Origin: Selaginella moellendorffii
Taxonomy: Eukaryota; Streptophyta; Lycopodiopsida; Selaginellales; Selaginellaceae
Assembly (NCBI RefSeq): GCF_000143415.4
Contig: NW_003314296.1
Coordinates: forward strand, 124,001-188,000
Length of the DNA stretch: 64,000 nucleotides
Direction of reading: 5' to 3'
Shown: positions 36,166 through 45,351 of the stretch, one piece after another
Layout: every line of letters starts with the position of its first letter
Numbering within the stretch: position 1 is the stretch's first letter
Program-made: the position numbers and the translations under genes
The notes under the pieces: model-generated
What the model saw: the letters and a program-made list of their open reading frames with translations, nothing else
Database searches by the model: none
What the model was told of the DNA's origin: nothing

Positions 36166-36705
36166 AGTTCAAGAAAGAAGAAAAAATGGAAGTTTCGCTA
36201 CCTTCTAGAACGGACAGCGTGTTCTCCACCAGCTAGCTAGGCTAGTCAGTCCAAGATCTTTACGAACTGGTACGAGATAAAGTCGGGAAAAAAAAGGAAC
36301 ACATGAAAAATAAAATAAAAAAGAAGGTTCCTTTCTTGTACCTTGAGACGTAGCTTTACACAGTGTGTTCTCCACTGGGCAGTCAAATAAAAACACCATC
36401 TTTACGAATTATATGCTCCTTGTCTGGACTTGCATCGCAAGGATATCTTGCACAGCACGCGTCAGTCCCACACTGAAAAGATTGATTCCTAGTAAAATGT
36501 CATACCTTATACGTGAGTGGAAGGACTTCCAGCTAAGTCGCCCAAGAGCAGCAATCATGCTGAAAAGTTTTGCTGTTCCTGTAACATTCACCGTTAGAGA
36601 ATCACTTGCTGGAAAACAACCTTTTGACATACCAAAAACTTTGTCTCGATGCCATTCATGCGCACAAACTTCCCGTTGACATGGTCTGCTCGTCCGCTCC
36701 AGTTG
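36166..36705. other. Intergenic between peroxidase and PPR gene
   Basis: Two diverged copies of a short word (GTGTTCTCCAC...TCTTTACGAA) lie near 36220-36275 and 36366-36412. Minus-strand sequence at about 36700-36630 reads like a continuation of the PPR gene's C-terminal E region in another frame (NWSGRADHVNGKFVRMNGI). Confidence 0.45.
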
Positions 36706-39525
36706 TTATGAGCCACTCTCGTTGTAAATGTTCGCCATCAACACGTAAGCTGAAGAGTCCCCACAATCAGTCTCCAACACCGACTCAAACGCAAGCTTTC
36801 CAGTCACCTCGTGCCTCCATTTCCGACAGGCACTTAAAACAGTCCTCCAAGTCACTGCATTCGCCTTGAAAGGCATCGACTTTACGAGCTGGACAGCCTC
36901 CTCCACGCGGTTGGCTCTGCCGAGAACGTCCACCATGCAGTGATAGTGAGACATCCCTGGCTCAATGCCGTGCTTGAGTTGCATTGTCTCGAAGTATCTC
37001 TTGCCGGTCTCGCCTAGACCAGCGTGGCTGCAAGCAGTGAGAACCGAGAGGAACGTCACTGAGTCGGGCTCCAGGCCTTGCTCTTGCATCTCCTCGAACA
37101 GCCTCAAAGCGTTCTTGGTGTCACCTTGACGGGCATAGCCTCCAAGCAGCGCGTTCCAGGACACGAGCTTGTCTTTGGCAGCCGAGAGAGCGTCAAAAAC
37201 GCGTTGAGCATCGTCCATGCTCCCCCACTTTCCGTATACATCCACCAAGGTTGCCTCTAGAACCGCACCATCTTCCAGCCCAGCTCTACACATGTTGCCA
37301 TGGATGATCTTTCCACTCTCCAAAACTCCAACGCACTTGAGAAGAGCGATGAAAGTTTGAGCGTCCTGTTCTGGTGGCCTAGACTGGGAGTAGAGCTCCA
37401 TAGCAAGGTCACCGTCACCACTTTCAGCGTATCCCAGCATGAGTGCGGTCCAAGAAAACGTATCATGCACAGGTACCCTGTCAAAAACTTCGCGAGAGTC
37501 GTCCATGCTGCCACACTTTGCCAACATATCCACCAGAGAGCTTGCAACGTAAGCTTTCAGCCCGATCCCAAAGCTCCGAGCCTGTGAGTGTAGCATCCTG
37601 GCTTTTCTCAAGGATTCCACCTTAACGACCTTTCCAGCGAGTTCCTGTCCAGTTTCCTTGGCGGCGAGACAGCTGCAAGCCTTGAACGCAGCGCAAAAAG
37701 TTCTAAAGTCGGGCTTGCAGCACCAGCCGGCACCGAGCATTGCTTGGAATAGCTGCAACGTGAGAGACTCTTCTCCGTTCTCGGCATAGCCAAGCAACAA
37801 GACGTTCCATGAAACAACGTCTTGCGAAACCACCCTGTCAAATACTCTTCGTGCATCCACCAGGCTCCCACACTTCGTGTACATGTCGATGAGCGCGTTG
37901 GTTGTGTAGCTCAGCGAGTCACAGCAGCTGCTCTTGGAGATGATTTTTGAGTGAATATCAAAGCCTTTGACCAGTGAGTTGAGCTTAACGATCTTTCCGC
38001 AGATCTTCTGACCGGTTTCCTTGATGGCGAGACTGCTACAGGCTTTGAGAGCCGTCACAAAAGTGAGATCATTCGGCAAACACTCTCGTTTCTTCTCCAT
38101 AAGATCGATAAGCTCCAGCGCTAGCTCGTCCTCTCCATTCTCCACATACCCCAGTATCATCGAGTTCCACGACGTAACGTCTCGGTCGTTCGTCCTGTCG
38201 AAAACTCTCCGTGCCTCGAGCATGCTTCCACAAACTGTGTACATCTCCAAGAGAGTGTTGGCCACGAAGATATCCACCTCGCAGCCACGGCCAGCAGCTT
38301 CGGCGTGGAGTGAAGCACCTCTCTGTAACGTCTTGATCTTGACAAACTTCCCTTCGAGACCCTGCCGTGGTTCCTCTATAGCTGCCAAGCTGGTGCATGC
38401 CTTCAAAGCAGCGACGAAGCTTCGGCTGTTTGGAGCACAGGACGAGGCTTTCATGTGCTCAAACAGCTCCAAAGCCAGCCCTCCTTCACGGTTTTCCACA
38501 CAGGCCATGATCAAAGCAGTCCACGAGACCACATCATGCCGAGAGATCTCAATCCTGTCAAAAACCCTTCGTGCGTCGAGCAGGCTTCCATACTTCCCAT
38601 ACATGTCGATGAGAGCACTGGCCACGAAGATGTCCGAGGAGTCGAGTCCGAGAGCCTGGGAATGCAAGGCCATCCCTCTTTCCAAGCACCGTATTCTATT
38701 GCCACCAAGATCATCACCTTCTTCTGTCGTTGCAAAACTTCCGCAAGCCTTGAGCGCTGCTACGAAAGTTCTAGCATCTGGATCACATCCCTCTCGTTTC
38801 ATGTACGGGAGAAGCTCCAGAGCTAGCTCGCTTTCTCCATTCTCAACATATCCCATCACCAAAGCGTTCCACAGCACCGTGTTGTGGAAAGGAGCTCTCT
38901 CAAAAACCCTGCGAGCATCCACCAAGCTTCCACACTTCACGTACATGTCGACTAAGGTGGCAGCCACGAAAATATCCGACTCGAATCCACTCTCGCGAGC
39001 CTGGGAATGAAGACCCATTCCAATCTCCAACGATCTCAAGCTAACCATCTGTCCTTTGTCTCGATCATATCCCCCCCTGGCCGAGCAGGCTTTGATCCCA
39101 GCCACAAAGCTTCTTCCATTTGGTCGGATTCCATCTTCCCGCATTCCTCCCAGCAAACCCAGGCAGGCTTCCCCATCCCCAATCTCGGCATAGCCCAGCA
39201 TCAAGCAATTCCACGACACCACATCGCGATTCTTCTTCCCCATGCCGTGGAAGACCTGGATCGCATCATCCAGGCTGCCGCATTTCCCATACATACTCAC
39301 CAGGCTGTTGAGCACGACGCGGTCGGAGCCATGGCCGTTGCGAATCACCTCTTGGTGGATGCGCCGCCCTCGCTCCAGATCTCTGGCGCCGCCGCATTCC
39401 TTGATCCAGGCGATTAGCCGGGACTGCGGTGCTGGCGCCGCTGCTGCTAGCGCATCCGAGAATATCGCAGCCGCAGCGCTGATCTTGCAAAACCCTCTCC
39501 CCCATTGCGCTTGGAACATCCACAA
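36706..39525 (-). CDS. PLS-class pentatricopeptide repeat protein, E-type
   Basis: This is an intronless frame of 939 aa. PPR proteins bind organellar transcripts in a sequence-specific way for editing, splicing or stability. The N-terminus (FCKISAAAAIFSDALAAAAP) could be a transit peptide. About two dozen PPR motifs follow, for example LVSMYGKCGSLDDAIQVF, DVVSWNCLMLGYAE and ALIDMYGKYGSLLDARRVF. Near the C-terminus HYHCMVDVLGRANRVEEA and VTWRTVLSACRKW mark the E region, but the frame stops at ANIYNESGS, before the rest of E/E+. There is no DYW domain. Out-of-frame sequence beyond the stop still looks E-like, so the end may be frameshifted. A broken inverted copy lies at 61690-62210. Confidence 0.92.
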   Translation of the reverse strand: MWMFQAQWGRGFCKISAAAAIFSDALAAAAPAPQSRLIAWIKECGGARDLERGRRIHQEVIRNGHGSDRVVLNSLVSMYGKCGSLDDAIQVFHGMGKKNRDVVSWNCLMLGYAEIGDGEACLGLLGGMREDGIRPNGRSFVAGIKACSARGGYDRDKGQMVSLRSLEIGMGLHSQARESGFESDIFVAATLVDMYVKCGSLVDARRVFERAPFHNTVLWNALVMGYVENGESELALELLPYMKREGCDPDARTFVAALKACGSFATTEEGDDLGGNRIRCLERGMALHSQALGLDSSDIFVASALIDMYGKYGSLLDARRVFDRIEISRHDVVSWTALIMACVENREGGLALELFEHMKASSCAPNSRSFVAALKACTSLAAIEEPRQGLEGKFVKIKTLQRGASLHAEAAGRGCEVDIFVANTLLEMYTVCGSMLEARRVFDRTNDRDVTSWNSMILGYVENGEDELALELIDLMEKKRECLPNDLTFVTALKACSSLAIKETGQKICGKIVKLNSLVKGFDIHSKIISKSSCCDSLSYTTNALIDMYTKCGSLVDARRVFDRVVSQDVVSWNVLLLGYAENGEESLTLQLFQAMLGAGWCCKPDFRTFCAAFKACSCLAAKETGQELAGKVVKVESLRKARMLHSQARSFGIGLKAYVASSLVDMLAKCGSMDDSREVFDRVPVHDTFSWTALMLGYAESGDGDLAMELYSQSRPPEQDAQTFIALLKCVGVLESGKIIHGNMCRAGLEDGAVLEATLVDVYGKWGSMDDAQRVFDALSAAKDKLVSWNALLGGYARQGDTKNALRLFEEMQEQGLEPDSVTFLSVLTACSHAGLGETGKRYFETMQLKHGIEPGMSHYHCMVDVLGRANRVEEAVQLVKSMPFKANAVTWRTVLSACRKWRHEVTGKLAFESVLETDCGDSSAYVLMANIYNESGS

Positions 39526-39589
39526 GCATGGCTGCCTCGACCTAGAAACCCATAAGCCCTAGAATCCAAAAAATTGGCGCGTTTATTTG

Positions 39590-39745
39590 ATTTAGAAGCT
39601 CGAGCTCCATAGCTGGAGTAAAAAACGAATGGATAGAAGCTGGAGCTCCATAGCTGAAGTAGTGGATAGAAGCTGGAGCTCTAGAAGCTTGAGCTCCATA
39701 TGGAAAAATCGATTGGATAGAAGCTCGAGCTCCATAGCTGAAGCG
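39590..39745 (-). repeat. Minisatellite between PPR and phosphoesterase genes
   Basis: Four to five imperfect units of about 22-45 bp are built on GGATAGAAGCTGGAGCTCCA. The same repeat type follows the 3' end of the phosphoesterase pseudogene at 54005-54125. Confidence 0.85.
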
Positions 39746-39784
39746 AAACGTTTTTTTACACAGCGAAGCTTTGAACAACAGTTT

Positions 39785-41199
39785 CTACAGTTGAAAGAGA
39801 TCTTTCTCACTGGCAATGCAAACATCTCCAGCAGCGACTTTCACCCACGTCTCCGTGACCCTTTTAACTTCGTGATCTCGCAGCTCTACCATGGTAAACT
39901 GTCGATTCAATCCTTCTCGCCTGGGAACCACGGCACCATTCACAAAAACCTTGCGATTGAGCGCCGCGACCATCTTGCGCCCCTCGTTTCTGTGCATATG
40001 ACCAAACACCACCAAAGGTATCTCGCACTCTTCTTCGCAAAGTTTTATAGCCTCGGCCAAGTCTGTCGAGGAAAAAGAAATGAAAAAACTGGTATCTTTA
40101 GCGAGAAGTTCTGTACTTACCAGGATCCCCATTGTCTCCACCGCGTCCACTAAAATCTTTACCACAAATATCATGACTTTCTGAGCCCAATCCTGTAAGT
40201 CTTGTGTAAGAAGAGGCATGGAAACAAGCATTTAATACCAGTCGGTCCATTGTGTGCGAGTATCACTACACTGTGATCTTTGGGAGCATCGAGGATGAGC
40301 TCTTTGATCTTCTCGGCACTACCTTTCAGATCCGAAATGCCAAATCTACACGAGAAGTCTTCAAAGGATGAAAAGGAAGAAAAAGTTCTTACAACGGAGA
40401 AAGGAGAGTTTTGCCGTAAACTCCATCACCTCCCATTGCAAATGGCCTCGCTCCAACGACACTAAGTTTTAAGTGACGATAATCCACACGCTTGAATCCT
40501 ACAAACGAGTCTCCAAGCCTGATAAGAAATCGAGAATTATTTCTCTAGACATCCACAAAAAGAGGAACTTACATCTGGATTTGCTGCTCTACAGCAGGCT
40601 TGGATGGTCTCTTGAAAAAAGAAACGAGATATCCAACTAGACGCTCCAGATAGCTGGTTGTAAGCTTCTCGTAGAGCAAGTCGATATTACCGCTAGAAAA
40701 GAGAGATGAAACGAAGAGAAAAAAAAAACAAGGAGAATCAATGAACAAACCCGAGAGCACTCCGGCAGCAGTCATGGTTTCCAAGGATCACGGCCTTGCT
40801 CATGTCAAGCTTGGCCACTTCTCTCACGATTTGCACGTCCTCGTCGCCAAAATCCCCCGTGAATAAGACGATATCCGGCTGATTGAAAGAGATCCGACTG
40901 AGTGATTTTAGTGCCATCTTTTGATTCAAATCTAACGAATTGGCTTGGAGGACTGGACTGTCCTCATCGAAATGGATGAAAGGAATGGTGGCGGCCAGGA
41001 TTTGGGATATGTGTTCTTCCCTCTTTCAGGACATCGTCTATCTTCGTTAACTTACATTGAGGTGTTGCAAGGCTCTCCTGTCAGCTGTGGCATCCCAATC
41101 GCCATGCTGCCATTCAAAACGAAGAGTCTAGAGCAAATCAATGAAGAATCAATGATTTACCACATCGCCCACAACAGCGATTCGCACAAGATCCGCCAT
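39785..41199 (-). CDS. Calcineurin-like metallophosphoesterase
   Basis: The ATG at 41199 opens MADLVRIAVVGDV, spliced to HGDWDATADRRALQHLN, giving the D-x-H metal motif. Then QPDIVLFTGDFGDED supplies the GD motif, and AVILGNHDC is the GNHD motif. Middle exons read FVGFKRVDYRHLKLSVVG and DHSVVILAHNGPTG. The last exon has IPLVVFGHMHRN (metal-binding GHxH), then KVFVNGAVVPRREG and a stop at 39785. All metal ligands of the family are present. Introns are short, and the junction between exons 2 and 3 is the least certain. Plant relatives are often predicted to be plastidial; substrates are generally unknown. A broken inverted copy lies at 53137-53975. Confidence 0.9.
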
Positions 41200-41718
41200 T
41201 TTTCTGTCAACCCTAAAGGGTGACTTGGCATGTTCTATATATATATATACCTTTGATTATACATGTGTGTTTTCCAAGAAAATCTCGGCGCAAGCTGCCA
41301 CCTTTCTCCGACTTCTCCGAAGTGATTGGCTCCACTGTCATCGAGCTCTTCCTTGTCCTCGGCAAAAAAAGTTGTCCAAGCGATGACCATCTGGCAGTGT
41401 CCAGCGGAAACAGCTGAAAACAAGCGATGTATCGCCCACTTTATCTCGGAAAAAACCGCCAGTCACAAACAGGGACTGCTGCTCGTCAATTACCCGCGAT
41501 TAATTAGTCCTCTAGACCCTGTAGAAGATTCGTCGCATTCTGGATGAAATGTCGCTTGAACGATGCACTTATAGGAAGGGGACTTGTAGTTTGATGATCA
41601 AGTCACTTGCCAAATCAAGTTTCTTCAAGTGTTAGAACAGTAAAATCCACAAGACACGAGCAAATGTAGAAGCTGTACTATCTTAGAGACTTACCATTTC
41701 GAGCATTCTTGTTCTCAG

Positions 41719-41775
41719 CCAATAGTTTTTCCAGGCATGCAGCTCTGGATAATCTCGTTTCTCGTCGCTATAAAA
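41719..41775 (+). promoter_or_regulatory. CCAAT and TATA boxes of CYP78A
   Basis: CCAAT at 41719-41723 and TATAAAA at 41769-41775 lie about 120 and 70 bp upstream of the ATG. The block from about 41690 is conserved with the pseudogene promoter at 17700. Confidence 0.6.
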
Positions 41776-41843
41776 CCCGAGACCATCAGAAACCAAAGGC
41801 AGTGTCTTAAGCTTTGCCTCCCCAAAGCATTCTCGATTCAATC

Positions 41844-43450
41844 ATGGAGTCGTCTTCTGGATTCAATTGGTGGATCCTCACTCTGCCTTTCTTCCCCCGG
41901 CATTTAGCCACCGATCATGCATGGAGATCTGTCTTCTCTGCTGCTGCACTGCTCATTCTAGCTGCCATCTCAGCGATCCTGGCTCCTTGGCTTGTTCGCG
42001 GTGGCAATGCATGGGGGAAAGCGCTGAGGAAGAAGCAGAGCATCCCGGGACCCCGAGGATGGCCAGTGCTTGGAGTCTTGACGGAAATGGGAGGCCAAGC
42101 TCACCGAAAGTTGGCCGCGCTTGCCGAGAGGTACCATGCAAAGGAGCTCATGGCATTCAGCCTGGGGAACACGAGGATGATCATAACCAGCAAGCCGGAA
42201 GTGGCACGTGAGTTGCTCAATAGCTCTGAGTTCGCGGACAGGCCCCTCAAGCAGTCGGCTCAGCAGCTCCTGTTTGGACGAGCAATCGGCTTCGCTCCCT
42301 ACGGAGATTACTGGCGTAACTTGCGAAGAATTGCCTCCAACTATCTGTTCTCGCCACGCCAGATTGCTGCTCACGAGCCATCGCGTCAGGCAGAGACAAC
42401 CAGGATGATCGAAGCGATGAGTACCTTTGCAGCGGAAAACGATGGCCTTGTCCGAGTCCGGGACTTTCTCCAGCGAGCTTCGCTTAACAACATCATGCAG
42501 ACAGTGTTCGGCAGGAGATTCGAGGATGGCTCTGAGGATGCCGCTCAGCTCTCTGAGATGGTGAGGGAAGGATTCGAGCTGCTCGGTGCATTCAACTGGG
42601 CTGATCACTTGCCAGTTCTGAAGGCAGTCGACCCCCAGAATATCCTCCAGCGCTGTGCCGTTTTGGTTCCCCGAGTGACGAGCTTTGTCCAGAGGATCAT
42701 CGACGAGCATCGCCAGTCGGTCGATAAGAAAGTTGGCGAAGCCGACTTTGTGGATGTGCTGCTCTCCTTGGATGGCGAGGACAAGCTTATAGATGCGGAC
42801 ATGATCGCAGTTCTCTGGGTAAGAAAATGAACTCTGCCTCTGATTTTTGTTACGACTTACGTGGTGCTTTCCAGGAAATGATTTTTCGAGGCACTGACAC
42901 GGTTGCACTTGCAGAGCTTGTCCTCCATCCTGAAATCCAGAGCAAGTTACGACATGAGATCACTAGCATGGTTGGAGGAAAATCCAAACTTGCTGAGCCT
43001 CATCTCCACAAGATGGTGTACCTCCAGGCCGTCGTGAAGGAGACCCTTCGGATGCATCCTCCGGGTCCCTTGCTCTCCTGGGCTCGGTTGGCGATCCACG
43101 ACGTAAGCTTAGCTGGCCACCACGTCCCCGCAGGCACCACGGCCATGGTAAACATGTGGTCCATCACTCATGATCCTTCCATCTGGTCCGAGCCTGAGAA
43201 ATTCAACCCGGAGAGATTCCTTGAGCAGGACATCGACGTGAAAGGAACCGACTTACGTCTCGCTCCATTTGGAGCTGGTCGTCGAGTGTGTCCCGGACGA
43301 GCTCTTGGCCTTGCGACTGTTCTCCTCTGGACTGCTCGTTTGGTGCAACAGTTCGAGTTCCAGGCAGACCCGACTCATCCCGTGGATCTCACCGAAGTTC
43401 TCAAACTTTCAAGTGAGATGGTCGCACCATTGGTGGTAAAGGTGCTATAG
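41844..43450 (+). CDS. CYP78A-type cytochrome P450, full-length but with I-helix deletion
   Basis: CYP78A enzymes are ER-anchored monooxygenases that promote organ and seed growth through an unidentified signal. Two exons (41844-42818, 42875-43450) give 516 aa. Features in order are an N-terminal anchor ([19 protein letters not shown]), the Pro hinge [32 protein letters not shown], the I-helix start FRGTDTVA, the K-helix ExxR (KETLR), FNPERFL and the heme loop [16 protein letters not shown]. After FRGTDTVAL the protein goes straight to AELVLHP. The other copy has seven more residues here (LLTEWIL-type), so 21 bp are missing in frame. Activity is therefore uncertain. The start codon is the first ATG after the TATA box. 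Confidence 0.93.
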
Positions 43451-43559
43451 CTGTTTGTACTTCAAACAATTCAGTAAATAAAACTAAAGACAGGAAATGT
43501 ACCTGAAAGCAGTCGCCTATCGAGCGATATCACATAAGGTCTCTCGATCTTGGCTCAGA

Positions 43560-43900
43560 TCTTTGCTGCACTCTCGACATGCCCTCGCTGGGCATCCGCC
43601 ACAAGTATGATATTCTAAGAAACGGTGTCGAGGTCAGGCATCTGTTCGAAACAGTGCCTGGCTTGGACGAGATCGTTGCTTTGAAAAAGTGCCTGGATTA
43701 TCGACACCACATTTCGATGTGGCATTCGATGAAAGGCCTCCGCTGTCCCGCGACAGTGCCCTCCTTGGGCATTTGCCGTGACCATAACATTCCAGGAGGA
43801 AAGATTTCGCTGCGAGAGGCGCTCGACAGCGAGTCGAGCTTGAACGAGGCAGCCACTTCATACATGGCGACGAGGATATTCCCAATAAGACTATCGCGAT
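43560..43900 (-). pseudogene. PPR gene fragment
   Basis: The minus strand reads SLIGNILVAMY, then SWNVMVTANAQGGHCRGT, AEAFHRMPHRNVVS and HCFEQMPDLDTVS, with frame changes and a stop. This is a short PPR-array relic. It resembles other PPR genes of this plant type rather than the PPR at 36706. The remaining sequence to 44388 shows no gene. Confidence 0.7.
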
Positions 43901-44388
43901 CGCAGTCTTAAGCTGGGAGTGGTGCCATCAGGCCCTGCTAGCAGCATACTTAAGAACTGGTATCATCTAGATTGCCTCTAACGCTTGAACTGGTAATGTG
44001 AAGTATGGTTTTGTTTCAATTGAATAAAACAGTAAATGTGTATATTGTTCCAATGAAACATAGTGACACGATCGACATTTGCTTTGACTTTCTCAAGTTC
44101 TTTTGTAGGCCTGCAAACACAAGAACTACTAAATACCAAGGCTGGGTCAACTTTTTCAAGCAGACTTTTCCTGCATCTTGGTAAAATTGCGTCCCCAGAG
44201 CTCAACTTAAGAATAGTCACCTGATTGCCACCCAAGCCTTCGCATCTTAGAATAGCCATTGGTTTATCAAGCAAGATGCCAGTGATCAGCGATTTCTGAT
44301 CTATGCACAGACATCAGAACACAGGAAAATGATTTTCTCGAGCTCATCACAACAATGTAGAGATTTAATATTAATATTAAGCTTATAG

Positions 44389-45255
44389 TTACTTATTATG
44401 GTCATTCCTTTCCTTGACTGGCCTCTCCCTGGGAGCCGCCCACTCGACATGGAGTATAAGACTATCGTAGCCATAGCCATCGAGCTTCTTCATGGCGCGC
44501 TCGGCATCCTCCCTCCTCACAAAAGTTATGAAAGCAAAGCCACGCCCCAGGCCCGTCTCCCTATCCGACGCCACAAAGATCCGCGAGATACTCCCAAATC
44601 GCCCAAACAGCTCCTGCAAGTCGGCCTCCCTCGTGTCCTCGGACAAGTTGGTCACTCTTAGCGAATTGCCATCGTCTCTATAGCGCATCGTCTCTTTCGA
44701 TCCCGCTCCTCCTCCGGGACGCCGGTTGGGAGCAACGTACTTCCCAGTGCTTTGCTTCGAAGTCACGTCGCCACGATCGCCGTGATCTTCGGCGGGCTTG
44801 ATCACCGCATCATCGTCCTTGAGCAGCAAATCCTTGAAAGGGCACCTCGACGTCCAGTGATCGCCCTTTTTCCCACAGGCCCGGCAAACGATCAAGGACG
44901 TGTTACCGGAGCTGGGCAGCCCCAGATCGACGTTATCGCTGCGGGTGTTCCTCGAGCCGGGCTTCTCGAGCCGGATCTCGTCCACGGAGACGAGCGTCAC
45001 GCCCTCGGTTGCGTTTGCGACGTCGCCGAATCTCTTGAGCTGCTTGCGGTGAAGAACCGCGGGGCTCATCTTCTTCGTCTTCTTCGTCACTCTCACTGTC
45101 TCGATTACCTTGATCAGCTTGCCAGTGTCTTCATTCCTGCGCCACGAGGTGATGATCTTGATCCCCTTCTCGTCTGGCCCGACGACCTTTCTTGGTGGCA
45201 ACACATCGACCTCTTCGTCCTCCACATCACCCCACCGGAAACTCGAGCTCATCAT
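44389..45255 (-). CDS. EIF3G: Translation initiation factor eIF3 subunit g
   Basis: This intronless gene encodes 288 aa. eIF3g is an RNA-binding subunit of the eIF3 complex on the 40S ribosome. The N-terminal half (FRWGDVEDEEVDVLPP, then IKIITSWRRNEDTGKL) is the family's eIF3g domain. A CCHC-type finger follows: CRACGKKGDHWTSRC. The C-terminal RRM has RNP2 LRVTNL and RNP1 GRGFAFITF, and ends near VEWAAPRERP. The length is normal. The start could be either of two adjacent ATGs (45255 or 45252). Confidence 0.95.
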   Translation of the reverse strand: MMSSSFRWGDVEDEEVDVLPPRKVVGPDEKGIKIITSWRRNEDTGKLIKVIETVRVTKKTKKMSPAVLHRKQLKRFGDVANATEGVTLVSVDEIRLEKPGSRNTRSDNVDLGLPSSGNTSLIVCRACGKKGDHWTSRCPFKDLLLKDDDAVIKPAEDHGDRGDVTSKQSTGKYVAPNRRPGGGAGSKETMRYRDDGNSLRVTNLSEDTREADLQELFGRFGSISRIFVASDRETGLGRGFAFITFVRREDAERAMKKLDGYGYDSLILHVEWAAPRERPVKERNDHNK

Positions 45256-45351
45256 CGTCTTTCTAGGTCTACGCGAAGTTTCAACTTATAAGCTGTAGAA
45301 CGAAAAGGCATAGGCTATAGAAAAAGGTGACGAAAAGGCTTATATATGATC

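Noticed and set aside
38021-39010. A 329-codon plus-strand frame
   Set aside because: It is antisense to the PPR repeats at 36706-39525 and reflects their codon bias.
36706-39525. DYW editing domain at the PPR C-terminus
   Set aside because: Neither the frame nor the downstream sequence shows the HxE/CxxC deaminase motif or a DYW end.
39542-39825. Leu/Glu-rich frames near the phosphoesterase 3' end
   Set aside because: They arise from the GGAGCTC-based minisatellite.
41970-42908. A 312-codon minus-strand frame
   Set aside because: It is antisense to the CYP78A coding exon.
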